The position numbers were made by a program, and so were the translations under genes. From Paraburkholderia phenazinium (GTDB lineage: Bacteria > Pseudomonadota > Gammaproteobacteria > Burkholderiales > Burkholderiaceae): DNA of 64,000 nt. The notes beneath the pieces were generated by a model that was not told the origin of the DNA, searched no databases, and worked only from the letters and a program-made list of their open reading frames with translations. Below are positions 19,542 through 28,139 of the stretch, piece after piece; the first letter of the stretch is position 1; every line of letters starts with the position of its first letter. The stretch spans positions 1,178,001 through 1,242,000 of the forward strand of contig NZ_FSRU01000002.1 of assembly GCF_900142845.1 (NCBI RefSeq), written 5' to 3'.

Positions 19542-20825
19542 TTATTTTCCTTGCAATGGAGTAGCGACGAGCCTGGCCGAGGCCGACGGTTGCGGCTTCA
19601 CGGCCAGCGTCAGAATCACCGCGGCGACCAGCGCCGCGCTCATGAAACCATACGATGCAGCGGGCGAGCCGGTTGCGCCGTTCAGATAGCCGACCACATA
19701 CGAGCCGACGAACGAGCCCAGCGCGCCCATGCCGTTGATCAGGGCCATCGCACCGCCGGCGACGTTCTTCGGCAGCAGTTCCGGCACGATCGCGAAGAAC
19801 GGTCCGTAGGGCGCGTACATCGCCGCGCCGGCGACCACCAGCAGCGCATACGAGATCCAGAAATGCGTCGGGCCGATTGCATAGGAGGCGGCAAACGCCA
19901 CCGCGCCGATCAGTAGAAACGGCCAGACAAAGACCTTGCGACGATTCAGTTTATCCGATGCCCACGACGCCGCCAGCATCGCGAGCGTCGCGGCGAGATA
20001 CGGCAGCGCCGAGAGCCAGCCGGTTTCCACCATGCCGAGCGTCGAACTGTTCTTCAGGATGGACGGCAGCCACAGCACGAATCCGTACACGCCGATGCTC
20101 CAGCAGAAATACTGCGCGCAGAGTTTGATCACCGCTGCCGAACGGAAAGCTTCGCCATAGTTGCGCACCGGTTTGATGGTGGCCTGTTCGGCGCGCAGCG
20201 TCTCGGCGAGGTCGTCCTTTTGCTGCTGCGTGAGCCACGACACCTGAGCCGGCTTGTCCTGCACGATGAACCACCAGCAGACGGCCCAGAGGATGGCGGG
20301 CGCGCCTTCGGCGATGAACATGTGGCGCCAGCCGAACGAATGCACCAGATAGCCCGACACCACCGACATCCACAGGACCGTCACCGGGTTGCCGAGAATC
20401 AGGAAGGTATTGGCGCGCGAGCGCTCGCGTTTGGTGAACCAGTTGCTGATAAAGACGAGCATGGCCGGCATCACGGCCGCTTCGACCACGCCGAGCAGGA
20501 AGCGGATCACCATCAGCGACGGAATATTGCTGACGATGCCCGTCAGCGATGCGCAGCCGCCCCACAGGATCAGGCTCCAGAACACCAGCTTCTTGACGCT
20601 GCGGCGTTCCGCGTAGATCGCGCCGGGAATCTGGAAGAAGAAATAACCGAGAAAGAACAGCGCGCCGATCAGCGACGCGAGCCCCTTGCTGATGCCGAGA
20701 TCCTGATTGATCCCGGCCGCGGCCGCGAAGCCGAAGTTCGCGCGGTCGAGGTACGCGAGGCTGTAGGTGATGAATACGATCGGCATGATCGTCCACCAGC
20801 GGCGAATCGCAAGCGATGAGGTCAT
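19542..20825 (-). CDS. kguT: MFS 2-ketogluconate transporter
   Basis: This 427-residue major facilitator of the anion:cation symporter branch has 12 hydrophobic helices. It shows the YLDRANFGFAAA motif near TM1 and a conserved FLGYFFFQIPG segment. I chose the ATG at 20825, supported by GGAGGA, over upstream in-frame starts. In the kgu operon this symporter brings 2-ketogluconate across the inner membrane. Tight spacing to kguD and kguK (48 bp) supports co-transcription. Related symporters carry galactonate or tartrate, so specificity rests on the operon. Confidence 0.88.
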   Translation of the reverse strand: MTSSLAIRRWWTIMPIVFITYSLAYLDRANFGFAAAAGINQDLGISKGLASLIGALFFLGYFFFQIPGAIYAERRSVKKLVFWSLILWGGCASLTGIVSNIPSLMVIRFLLGVVEAAVMPAMLVFISNWFTKRERSRANTFLILGNPVTVLWMSVVSGYLVHSFGWRHMFIAEGAPAILWAVCWWFIVQDKPAQVSWLTQQQKDDLAETLRAEQATIKPVRNYGEAFRSAAVIKLCAQYFCWSIGVYGFVLWLPSILKNSSTLGMVETGWLSALPYLAATLAMLAASWASDKLNRRKVFVWPFLLIGAVAFAASYAIGPTHFWISYALLVVAGAAMYAPYGPFFAIVPELLPKNVAGGAMALINGMGALGSFVGSYVVGYLNGATGSPAASYGFMSAALVAAVILTLAVKPQPSASARLVATPLQGK

Positions 20826-20873
20826 GGTTGTCTCCTCCAGTCCCATTCCAGTCTCAAGCAAGAGGGTGGCTAT

Positions 20874-21902
20874 CTACGCCAGCTTCTCCGGCATCTTTCG
20901 ATGAACCCCTGCTACGCCGGACGCGCAAGCGTCGGCGTGTTCCAATGCATCGAGTTCGGCGCGGGTCGGCAGGCCTTCGGAGTCGCCGATCACCTGGATC
21001 GCCAGCGCGCCGATACGATTGCCGCGCGCCACCGCTTCCGGCAAGGTCCGCCCTTCGAGCAGCGCACTGACGACGCCGACCGCAAAACCATCGCCGGCCC
21101 CCACCGTGTCGACCACCTTCGCGACCGGCTGCGCGGCGACCACGCCCGCGTCGTCCGCCGTACGGAAATACGCACCACGGGCGCCGAGCTTGACGATCAC
21201 GCCACGCGCGCCGCGCTCCAGATAGAAGCGCGCGATATCTTCAGGCTTCGTATAGCCGGTGAGAATCTCGCCTTCGCCGATGCCCGGCAGCACCCAGTCC
21301 GCCAGTTCGGCCAGCGCGTTCAGACCTTCGACCATCGCCGCCCGCGAAGGCCAGAGCGTCGGGCGCAGGTTCGGATCGAACGAGATCGTTTTGCCCGCTG
21401 CCCGCATTTCGCGCGCCAGCAGGAAAGCCAGTTCGCGCGCCAGCAGGAAAGCCAGTTCGCGCGACGAGGCGGAAATCGCCGGCGCAACGCCGGTCAGATG
21501 CAGATGCCGCGCCGGCAGCACGTAGGACGACGCGTAGTCGTCCGGCGACAGATGGCTCGCCGCCGAGCCTTTGCGGAAGTACTCGACCGCCGGGTCGCTG
21601 CCGTCGTCGTTTTTCGACTTGAGCTGAAAACCGGTGGGATAGCGCTCGTCGGTAACGACGCGCTGCTGGTCGATCCCTTCGCGGTTCAGTGTTTCGCGCA
21701 CGAACTGGCCGAACGAATCGTTGCCGACCCGGCTCATCCAGCCCACCTTGAAGCCGAGCCGCGCGAGGCCGATCGCCACATTCAGATCGGCGCCGGCGAC
21801 GCGCTTCGTGAACTGCCCGACGCCGGCGAGCGGTCCTGTTTCGGCGGCGACGAACATCGCCATGGCCTCGCCGTAGGTGATGACATCGAGTGTCGGATTC
21901 AT
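20874..21902 (-). CDS. kguK: 2-ketogluconate kinase, PfkB family
   Basis: This 342-residue ribokinase/PfkB-fold sugar kinase has an N-terminal VITYGEAMAMFVA, a substrate-binding region with AGADLNVAIGLARLG and the C-terminal signature DTVGAGDGFAVGVVSALLEG, where Asp is the catalytic base. In this pathway it phosphorylates 2-ketogluconate at C6. The protein contains an in-frame tandem duplication, ELAFLLAR twice in a row, arising from a perfect 24-bp repeat at 21408-21455. This inserts eight residues near a helix of the large domain and may or may not be tolerated. It could also act on 2-keto-3-deoxygluconate, as KdgK does. Confidence 0.85.
   Translation of the reverse strand: MNPTLDVITYGEAMAMFVAAETGPLAGVGQFTKRVAGADLNVAIGLARLGFKVGWMSRVGNDSFGQFVRETLNREGIDQQRVVTDERYPTGFQLKSKNDDGSDPAVEYFRKGSAASHLSPDDYASSYVLPARHLHLTGVAPAISASSRELAFLLARELAFLLAREMRAAGKTISFDPNLRPTLWPSRAAMVEGLNALAELADWVLPGIGEGEILTGYTKPEDIARFYLERGARGVIVKLGARGAYFRTADDAGVVAAQPVAKVVDTVGAGDGFAVGVVSALLEGRTLPEAVARGNRIGALAIQVIGDSEGLPTRAELDALEHADACASGVAGVHRKMPEKLA
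21408..21455. repeat. Perfect 24-bp tandem duplication inside kguK
   Basis: Two identical 24-bp units (21408-21431 and 21432-21455) encode ELAFLLAR twice. Being a multiple of three, the frame is kept. Confidence 0.9.
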
Positions 21903-21948
21903 CTGCTCTCCTGATCAAGCGGGTTCATGATGCTGCCGGTTCGTCCGG

Positions 21949-22113
21949 CTCGCGTTTGGTTGGCGTCTGGTTGGCGTCTGGTTGGCGTCTGGTTGGCGTC
22001 TGGTTGGCGTCTGGTTGGCGTCTGGTTGGCGTCTGGTTGGCGTCTGGTTGGCGTCTGGTTGGCGTCTGGTTGGCGTCTGGTTGGCGTCTGGTTGGCGTTC
22101 GGTTCGCGTTTGG
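21949..22113. repeat. 11-bp minisatellite between kguE and kguK
   Basis: Twelve perfect head-to-tail copies of TTGGCGTCTGG run from 21960 to 22091, flanked by degenerate copies (CTCGCGTTTGG before; TTGGCGTTCGG and TTCGCGTTTGG after), 15 units in all. Because 11 is not a multiple of three and the unit has no stop, all frames stay open, producing spurious repetitive ORFs. It lies within the kgu transcript, between two genes. Confidence 0.95.
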
Positions 22114-22153
22114 TCGCGGACGGCTTGGTTATCCGGCGCTCGTCGACGAGTCG

Positions 22154-22924
22154 CTAGGCGGCGGCCAGCCATGCCACGTAGTGCGCGGCGTCCGCGGCAA
22201 CGCGACTCGGGTCGAACGGGAATTCGATGCCGCGCGGCACGTCACGCGGCAGCAATTGCAGCACGTCGGCGCACAGCGGATCGTCAGCCGCCGGGGCCGC
22301 CGCAAAGCGCCGCGCGCCCTCGCCCACCACCGCCTTGCAGTGGATGTATTCGACATGCGCGGCAAGCTGCCGGGCGGCATCGCGTGGCGCAACGCCTGGC
22401 CACTGCCAGTTGCCGATATCGAAGGTCATGCCGAGCGCATCCGCGTAGCCCTCGCGTTCCAAAGCCTCAAACAGGCCCGCGAACTGCGCGATCAGGCCGC
22501 CTTCGCGCAACTGCCCGTTTTCGATCACCAGACGCGCGGTGGATCCACGCACGCAGGCGGCGATTGTTGCGCCGTTGGCGTGGGCATCGCTGCCAAACCC
22601 GCCCAGTTGCAGCTTGACGAAACGCGCGCCGAGCGCTGCTGCTTCATCAAGTGCGAGCCGCAGCGCGGCTTCATCGAGTTCGCCAACTGCCGTGTAGAGG
22701 GTTGCGGGCGTCGAGTAAACCGACCACATGCCGTGCGCAGCGATCGCTTCGCCCAGCGTGCGCAAGGCCGGCAAACCAGCCTGCGCCTCAGACGCAAACA
22801 GCTCACGCCGCACCTCGAACGCCGTCGCGCCCGAGCGCGCCACCACCTCCAGCCACGCCTCATGGCCGTCGCGCCGGATGGCGTCCGCACCGAAAGCACT
22901 CGCGACGATCACTACTTCGGACAT
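22154..22924 (-). CDS. kguE: Sugar phosphate isomerase/epimerase-type TIM-barrel protein
   Basis: This 256-residue protein has the xylose isomerase-like TIM-barrel fold of sugar phosphate isomerases/epimerases, with likely metal ligands in LVIENGQ, MTFDIGNW, EYIHCKAV and GIEFPFDPS. It is the first gene of the kgu operon and directly follows the PtxS-like operator. KguE is required with KguK, KguT and KguD for 2-ketogluconate use in Pseudomonas, though its exact step is not well defined; an epimerase role is inferred from the fold. The start at 22924 agrees with the typical family N-terminus, although the ribosome binding site is weak. Confidence 0.82.
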   Translation of the reverse strand: MSEVVIVASAFGADAIRRDGHEAWLEVVARSGATAFEVRRELFASEAQAGLPALRTLGEAIAAHGMWSVYSTPATLYTAVGELDEAALRLALDEAAALGARFVKLQLGGFGSDAHANGATIAACVRGSTARLVIENGQLREGGLIAQFAGLFEALEREGYADALGMTFDIGNWQWPGVAPRDAARQLAAHVEYIHCKAVVGEGARRFAAAPAADDPLCADVLQLLPRDVPRGIEFPFDPSRVAADAAHYVAWLAAA

Positions 22925-22959
22925 GTCGAAATCACCTTTCGTTGTCCCGCTTCCCGACC

Positions 22960-22977
22960 AATGGAACCGGTTCCATT
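22960..22977. promoter_or_regulatory. PtxS-like operator ahead of the kgu operon
   Basis: AATGGAACCGGTTCCATT is a perfect 18-bp palindrome 36 bp upstream of kguE. Its TGGAACCGGTTCCA core differs by one base per arm from the published Pseudomonas PtxS site TGAAACCGGTTTCA (recalled). The only LacI-family gene of the operon is ptxS. Confidence 0.85.
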
Positions 22978-23084
22978 TAATTGTTTAAAAAAAGCGCCGA
23001 CGCGCTTCGATGGCTGGATAATGCGCTTCGAGTAGCCCGCCGCGCCATAGTGGAAATCCCTGAAGCAGCTTTGGCTGCGAGACA

Positions 23085-23987
23085 TCAGTCCGCGTCGCCC
23101 GCCGTCAATGCCAGAAACCGCTCGACCACCCGCGACGGCGCGCTCGCATGCGGAATCAGGATCGAGAAACGCCGCGTCAACGGCTCCGGGCTGAGCGAGA
23201 ACAGGCACAGCGCGCCGCTCTCGTGGCGCATCGACATCGCCGACACGAAGCCGATCCCCATGCCCGCGCGCACCGCCTCCTTCACCCCTTCGACCCCGGC
23301 AATCTCGAGCGCGACGCGCATTGGCACGCCGGCGCGCGCGAACGCCCGCTCGACCATCTGACGCACGCCCGACCCGGCCTCGCGCAGCACCAAAGGATGG
23401 TCGCCGAGCGCCGCCAGTTCGACCCGGCCGGCCGCCGCGCCCGCCTCCACCGTCTGCGCAAGCGGATGGCTGCGCGGCATGATCGCCACGATCTCATCCT
23501 CCCGCCACGGCTGCACGGCCGTATCCGGCGGCAGATCCACGCCCACCGGCCCTTCGACCATCGCGATATCGAGCGAAGCCAGCGCGCCGACGATATCGGC
23601 CGTATTGCCGTCCGTCGTATGCAGCGTCACGTCCGGATAGCGACGGTGAAACCCCGCAATCAGGTACGGCAGCAGGTAGCTGGCGGGCGTGGTGCTCGCG
23701 CCGACCCGCAGCGTGCCGCTCTCGAGTCCGCGCAGCGCATCGCGGTAGGCGTGGGCCTGCCGCCAGGTGTCGCGCAGTCGCGTCGCATAGCTGGCGAGCT
23801 GCTCGCCCGCGGGGGTCAGCCGCACGCCGCGGCCGTCGCGCTGATACAGCGGCTCGCCGAACTCGTCCTGCAACTGGCGCAATTGCCCCGACACCGCCGG
23901 TTGCGACAGGTGCAAGGCGACCGCGGCCCGGCTGATGTTGCGATGCTCGGCGACGGCGGCGAAGGTTATAAGCTGATCGGGGGTCAT
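23085..23987 (-). CDS. LysR-family regulator (CbbR/CysB-like branch)
   Basis: This 300-residue LysR regulator starts MTPDQLITFAAVAEHRNISRAA, with a helix-turn-helix in residues 1-60 and an effector domain thereafter (about 90-295). It is divergent from the YeiH-type gene, an arrangement conserved for LysR-YeiH pairs (YeiE-YeiH in enterics), so it most likely controls that exporter. The intergenic region holds the palindrome ATATCGATAT at 24041-24050, a possible part of its site. The effector may be a sulfur compound such as sulfite (inference). Confidence 0.87.
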   Translation of the reverse strand: MTPDQLITFAAVAEHRNISRAAVALHLSQPAVSGQLRQLQDEFGEPLYQRDGRGVRLTPAGEQLASYATRLRDTWRQAHAYRDALRGLESGTLRVGASTTPASYLLPYLIAGFHRRYPDVTLHTTDGNTADIVGALASLDIAMVEGPVGVDLPPDTAVQPWREDEIVAIMPRSHPLAQTVEAGAAAGRVELAALGDHPLVLREAGSGVRQMVERAFARAGVPMRVALEIAGVEGVKEAVRAGMGIGFVSAMSMRHESGALCLFSLSPEPLTRRFSILIPHASAPSRVVERFLALTAGDAD

Positions 23988-24040
23988 GGGGCACAAATAT
24001 CGGTTCAGCAGATAGTTTAGGTCATAAATGACGATTTTTC

Positions 24041-24050
24041 ATATCGATAT
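24041..24050. promoter_or_regulatory. Palindrome in the LysR-yeiH divergent region
   Basis: ATATCGATAT is a perfect 10-bp palindrome within an AT-rich stretch between the divergent genes, a plausible LysR half-site pair. No footprint data exist here. Confidence 0.35.
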
Positions 24051-24102
24051 ATCTAAATTAGGATTAGCCCATCCCATCAGAACCGCCTTGCAGGCGAAGA
24101 TC

Positions 24103-25200
24103 ATGTCCACCGCTCAACTTCACGCCGCGCCCCAGCACGCCGTCTCCACCACCCGCGGACAGCTCAACGGCATCCTGTTCGTCGCCCTGTTCGCCGCCGC
24201 CGTGACCCGCATCGCAGCCGTGCCCGCTATCGCCGGCCTCGGCCTCAGCCCGTTGATCGTCGGCATCGTCGCCGGTGCGCTGTATGGCAACGCGCTGCGC
24301 GACGGCATGCCCGCGAGCTGGGCGGCCGGCGTCAACTTCTCGGCGCGCAAGCTGTTGCGCATCGCCGTGGCGTTCTTCGGCCTGCGCGTCAGCCTGCAGG
24401 AAATCGCCCAGGTCGGCTTGCCGGGACTGGCCGAATCGGTGCTGGTGGTGGTCAGCACGCTCGTCATCGGCACCTGGGCCGGCATGAAGCTGATGAAGCT
24501 CGATCGCGATACGGCCTTGCTCACCGCCGCCGGCAGTGCGATCTGCGGCGCGGCAGCCGTCCTCGCCTTCGAATCGACGCTGCAATCGAAGCCGCACAAG
24601 AGCGCCATGGCGGTCGGCAGCGTGGTGCTGTTCGGCACCCTGTCGATGTTCCTCTACCCGATTCTGTTCAAGGCCGGCTGGCTGCATCTGGATACGATCG
24701 GCGCGGGCCTGTTTTTCGGCGGCACGATCCACGAAGTGGCTCAGGTGGTCGGCGCGGCCAGCAACGTCAGCCCGGAGGCGGAGCACATCGCCACCATCGT
24801 CAAGATGACGCGCGTGATGCTGCTGGTGCCGGTGCTGCTCGTGATCGGCGTGTGGATCAACCGGCCGGCGCGCGGCGGTGCCGCGGGCTCGCAAAACGGC
24901 ACGCCAGGCGCCGCCCCGCATACGCCGCGCAAGCTGGCGATTCCCTGGTTCGCGCTCGGCTTCCTCGGTTTCGTGGTGGTGAATTCGCTGCACGTGTTGC
25001 CCGAAGCGGCCACGCAAACGCTCAACACGCTCGACACCTTCGCACTGACCATGGCCATGACCGCGCTCGGTATCGAAACCCGCATTTCGCAGATTCGCGA
25101 GGCCGGTCCGCGGGCGCTGACCACCGGGCTGATCCTGTATGTGTGGCTGATCGGCGGTGGCTTGGGCATCACCTGGGCGGTGCAGCGCTTGCTGGGTTGA
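24103..25200 (+). CDS. YeiH-family putative sulfate exporter
   Basis: This 365-residue inner-membrane protein of the YeiH/UPF0324 family (putative sulfate exporters) has about ten TM helices. Conserved segments include LSPLIVGIVAGALYGN, SARKLLRIAVAFFGLRVSL and FFGGTIHEVAQVVGAA. I chose the ATG at 24103 because the sequence before it is polar and unrelated to the family start. It is divergent from a LysR regulator. A polar insert (residues about 260-290, Gly/Ala-rich) separates two helices. The stop codon lies inside a short 14-bp tandem repeat. Direct evidence for transport in the family is limited. Confidence 0.85.
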   Translation: MSTAQLHAAPQHAVSTTRGQLNGILFVALFAAAVTRIAAVPAIAGLGLSPLIVGIVAGALYGNALRDGMPASWAAGVNFSARKLLRIAVAFFGLRVSLQEIAQVGLPGLAESVLVVVSTLVIGTWAGMKLMKLDRDTALLTAAGSAICGAAAVLAFESTLQSKPHKSAMAVGSVVLFGTLSMFLYPILFKAGWLHLDTIGAGLFFGGTIHEVAQVVGAASNVSPEAEHIATIVKMTRVMLLVPVLLVIGVWINRPARGGAAGSQNGTPGAAPHTPRKLAIPWFALGFLGFVVVNSLHVLPEAATQTLNTLDTFALTMAMTALGIETRISQIREAGPRALTTGLILYVWLIGGGLGITWAVQRLLG

Positions 25201-25236
25201 TGCGTCCGGGTTGATGCGTCCGGGTTGATGCATGCC
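25194..25236. repeat. 14-bp tandem repeat over the yeiH stop codon
   Basis: GGGTTGATGCGTCC occurs twice in tandem (25194-25207, 25208-25221), followed by a diverged third copy. The first copy includes the TGA stop, so extra copies would place further stops in frame or out of frame downstream without altering the protein. Confidence 0.8.
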
Positions 25237-25287
25237 GGTTGATCCGCCCGGGCTCACCCGCCCAGCCAGGGACCGCCCCTTGCTGCG

Positions 25288-25310
25288 AGCCCCGCCGTGT
25301 GCGGGGCTTT
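25288..25310 (+). terminator. Probable terminator after the yeiH-type gene
   Basis: An 8-bp GC-rich stem (25288-25295 with 25301-25308, loop CGTGT) ends in TTT. The T tract is short. Confidence 0.55.
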
Positions 25311-25417
25311 GCGCATGTCTGTGCACAACGCGACGCGCCCGCACGGCATACTGACCGTGCAGGCAGTCGGGATGGGTCAGCCGGAAGCAGCGAAATCAAC
25401 CGAAAAAGGATCGATCG

Positions 25418-26155
25418 ATGAGCTATGAACTCTACTATTGGGACGGTTTGCAGGGCCGCGGCGAATTCGTGCGGCTCGCCCTCGAGGAAGCGCGCGCCGA
25501 CTACATCGAAGTGGCGCGCGGCAATGAAGCCCAGGGCCTCGGCACCGGCGCCATGCTGGCCCTGCTGAACAGCAAGCGCGAAGCCTGCCCGCCGTTCGCG
25601 CCACCGTTCCTGCGCGACGGCAATCTGCTGATCTCGCAGACCGCCAACATCCTGTTCTACCTCGGCCCAAAGCTCGGCCTCGCACCCGCCGACGAAGGCC
25701 TGCGCTACGTCGCCAACGGTCTGCAACTGACGATCGCCGACGTCGTCACCGAGGTTCACGACACCCATCACCCGCTCGCCTCGGGCCTCTACTACGAGGA
25801 CCAGAAGGACGCCGCGAAGATCCGCGCCCACGATTTCATCGACAACCGGATCCCCAAATTCATGCACTACTTCGAGCGCGTGATCACGCAGAACTACCAG
25901 AGCGACGCGCATCTGGTCGGCGACAAGCTGACCTACGTCGACCTGTCGATGTTCCAGTTGATCGACGGCCTGCACTATGCGTTTCCGCGTGCAACCAGGC
26001 ACTTCGGCGAGCACTACCCGCTGCTTGCCGCGTTGCACGACGCCGTGGCCGCACGTCCGAACATCGCCGCGTATCTGACTTCAGAGCGGCGCCTGGCCTA
26101 CAACGAATCAGGGATCTTCCGACACTACCCGGAACTCGACAAGGCTGCCCGGTGA
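25418..26155 (+). CDS. Glutathione S-transferase family protein
   Basis: This 245-residue cytosolic protein has an N-terminal thioredoxin-like domain (1-90; YELYYWDGLQGRGEFVRLAL, with Tyr near the start resembling the catalytic Tyr of alpha/mu/pi/sigma classes, and LLISQTANILFYL at the glutathione gamma-Glu site) and an all-helical C-terminal domain containing GDKLTYVDLSMFQLI. It should conjugate or use glutathione for detoxification; the substrate is unknown. It stands alone ahead of the ClC gene. Confidence 0.9.
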   Translation: MSYELYYWDGLQGRGEFVRLALEEARADYIEVARGNEAQGLGTGAMLALLNSKREACPPFAPPFLRDGNLLISQTANILFYLGPKLGLAPADEGLRYVANGLQLTIADVVTEVHDTHHPLASGLYYEDQKDAAKIRAHDFIDNRIPKFMHYFERVITQNYQSDAHLVGDKLTYVDLSMFQLIDGLHYAFPRATRHFGEHYPLLAALHDAVAARPNIAAYLTSERRLAYNESGIFRHYPELDKAAR

Positions 26156-26255
26156 AAACGCCCGCGCTGCGCCTTGCTTGTCTGTCCCACGGGCGCGGCG
26201 CAATGCTATTCTTGCGCGCGGTTGCTCTCCATTCCTTACCTACCCTGCTGCCGTC

Positions 26256-27989
26256 GTGCTTTCATTCCTGCTGAAGCTGCGCACCCGTGCGCAAAAACTG
26301 TTTCGACTGTCGGAAGCCCATACGATGCTGGTCTGGTCGGTGGTGGTCGGGGTCGCGGGCGCGCTCGCGACCATCGCCTTCCGCGCGGCCATCTCGCTGC
26401 TGCAACTGGCGATCTCCGGCGACTCGGGCAGCTTCGTCGAAATGGCGCGGCGCATGCCGTGGATGGAGCGCATCTGGCTGCCGGCGGCCGGCGGGCTGAT
26501 CGCCGGCTTCCTGTTGCTGATCGCGCGGCGCCATGCCGACAAGAACACCCACACCGACTACATGGAAGCCGTCGCGATCGGCGACGGCGTCGTGCCGGTG
26601 CGGCTGAGTTTCTGGCGCAGCGTGTCGTCGCTGTTCACGATTGCGAGCGGCGGCTCGATCGGCCGCGAAGGTCCGATGGTGCAACTGGCGGCGCTCGCCG
26701 CATCGCTGATCGGCCGCTGGGTCCACTTCGACCCGGCGCGCCTGCGTCTGCTGGTGGCGTGCGGCGCGGCCGCCGGGATCACCTCGGCGTATAGCGCGCC
26801 GATCGCCGGCGCGTTCTTCGTGACCGAGATCGTGCTCGGCTCGATTGCGATGGAAAGCTTCGGTCCCGTCGTGGTCGCCGCGGTGGTCGCCAACATCACC
26901 ATGCGCGAATTCACCAGCTACCGGCCGCCTTACGAGATGCCGGCGTTTCCGCCGGTGGCGGGCCTCGAAGTGCTGCTGTTCGTCGCGCTGGGCGTGCTGT
27001 GCGGCGCGGCGGCTCCGCAGTTTCTGCGCATGCTGGATGTATCGAAGGCGGGCTTTCGCAAGCTGCCCTTGCCGCTGCCGGTGAGGCTCGCGCTGGGTGG
27101 GCTCGTGGTCGGCATTCTGTCGGTGTGGTCGCCCGAGGTGTGGGGCAACGGCTATAGCGTCGTCAACTCCATCCTTCACTCGCCGTGGACGTGGACCGCG
27201 CTCGTCTTCGTGCTGGTGTTCAAGCTGGTCGCGACCGCCGCCACTGCCGGCTCGGGCGCCGTGGGCGGGATTTTCACGCCGACGCTATTCGTCGGCGCGG
27301 TGGTCGGCTCGCTGTTCGGCCAGGGCATGCATGCGCTGTGGCCGCATGCCACCTCGGCGCCCTACGCGTACGCGATGGTCGGCATGGGCGCCTTCCTTGC
27401 CGGCGCCACCCAGGCGCCGTTGATGGCGATCCTGATGATCTTCGAAATGACGCTCAGCTATCAGGTCGTGTTGCCGCTGATGCTGTCGTGCGTGGTGGCG
27501 TATTTCGTGGCGCGCGCCATCGGCAAGACCTCGATGTACGAGATCACCCTGCACCGCAATCGCGAGGAACAGGAACGCGTGCGCCTGCGCGCCACCCAGA
27601 TGCGCGAGCTGATTCGCCCTGCCGAGACCGTGGTGCAGCCGCACGCCACCGTCCAGGAGATGACGCGGGTGTTCCTCGAGTATCCGGTGAAGTACCTCTA
27701 TGTCGCAGACGAAGCCGGCGCGTTCCTCGGCGTCGTCGCGCTGAAGGACATCACCTCCGACCTGCTGGAAAAGCGCGACACCGCCAGCAAAACCGCCGCC
27801 GATTACCTGCAGCCGCACTTCGACGTGCTGACGCCCGACATGTCGCTCGGCGTGGCGCTGCAGCACTTCATGGCTTTCCAGGGCGAGCGGCTGCCGGTGA
27901 TCGAGAGCGTCGCGCATCCCACCCTCGCCGGGGTCGTCTACAAGACCTCGCTGCTCGACGCCTATTTCCGCATGAACCCCACGCGCTGA
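26256..27989 (+). CDS. ClC-family chloride channel/transporter with CBS domains
   Basis: This polytopic ClC protein (577 residues from a GTG at 26256; the frame also opens at an ATG at 26178 without a better ribosome binding site, so the start is uncertain) contains GSIGREGPMVQ with the gating Glu, a helix F-like YSAPIAGAFFVTE, and GSGAVGGIFTP. Two CBS domains follow (about residues 445-570; VQPHATVQEMTRVFLEYPV and LTPDMSLGVALQHFMAF), which sense nucleotides in other members. It exchanges chloride for protons or conducts chloride across the inner membrane; which of the two cannot be read with certainty. Confidence 0.9.
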   Translation: MLSFLLKLRTRAQKLFRLSEAHTMLVWSVVVGVAGALATIAFRAAISLLQLAISGDSGSFVEMARRMPWMERIWLPAAGGLIAGFLLLIARRHADKNTHTDYMEAVAIGDGVVPVRLSFWRSVSSLFTIASGGSIGREGPMVQLAALAASLIGRWVHFDPARLRLLVACGAAAGITSAYSAPIAGAFFVTEIVLGSIAMESFGPVVVAAVVANITMREFTSYRPPYEMPAFPPVAGLEVLLFVALGVLCGAAAPQFLRMLDVSKAGFRKLPLPLPVRLALGGLVVGILSVWSPEVWGNGYSVVNSILHSPWTWTALVFVLVFKLVATAATAGSGAVGGIFTPTLFVGAVVGSLFGQGMHALWPHATSAPYAYAMVGMGAFLAGATQAPLMAILMIFEMTLSYQVVLPLMLSCVVAYFVARAIGKTSMYEITLHRNREEQERVRLRATQMRELIRPAETVVQPHATVQEMTRVFLEYPVKYLYVADEAGAFLGVVALKDITSDLLEKRDTASKTAADYLQPHFDVLTPDMSLGVALQHFMAFQGERLPVIESVAHPTLAGVVYKTSLLDAYFRMNPTR

Positions 27990-28139
27990 GCGGGCTGGGC
28001 GCGCTGGGTGCGCCGTACGCGCCGTGGCAAAGCGCGGCACACCTTCTACAATGAATCAGGCAGCAGGCCGCCTTGCGCGGCGCGGTTGAAACGCCGCGAC
28101 GGGCGCCCCCGACGCCCGCGCCTTCGACCGGGAGCGACG

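Noticed and set aside
21949..22113. Possible CRISPR array
   Set aside because: Units are contiguous 11-mers without spacers and no cas genes are near.
21915..22172. Short ORFs over the 11-bp repeat encoding repetitive peptides
   Set aside because: Produced by a repeat unit without stops, open in several frames; no ribosome binding site.
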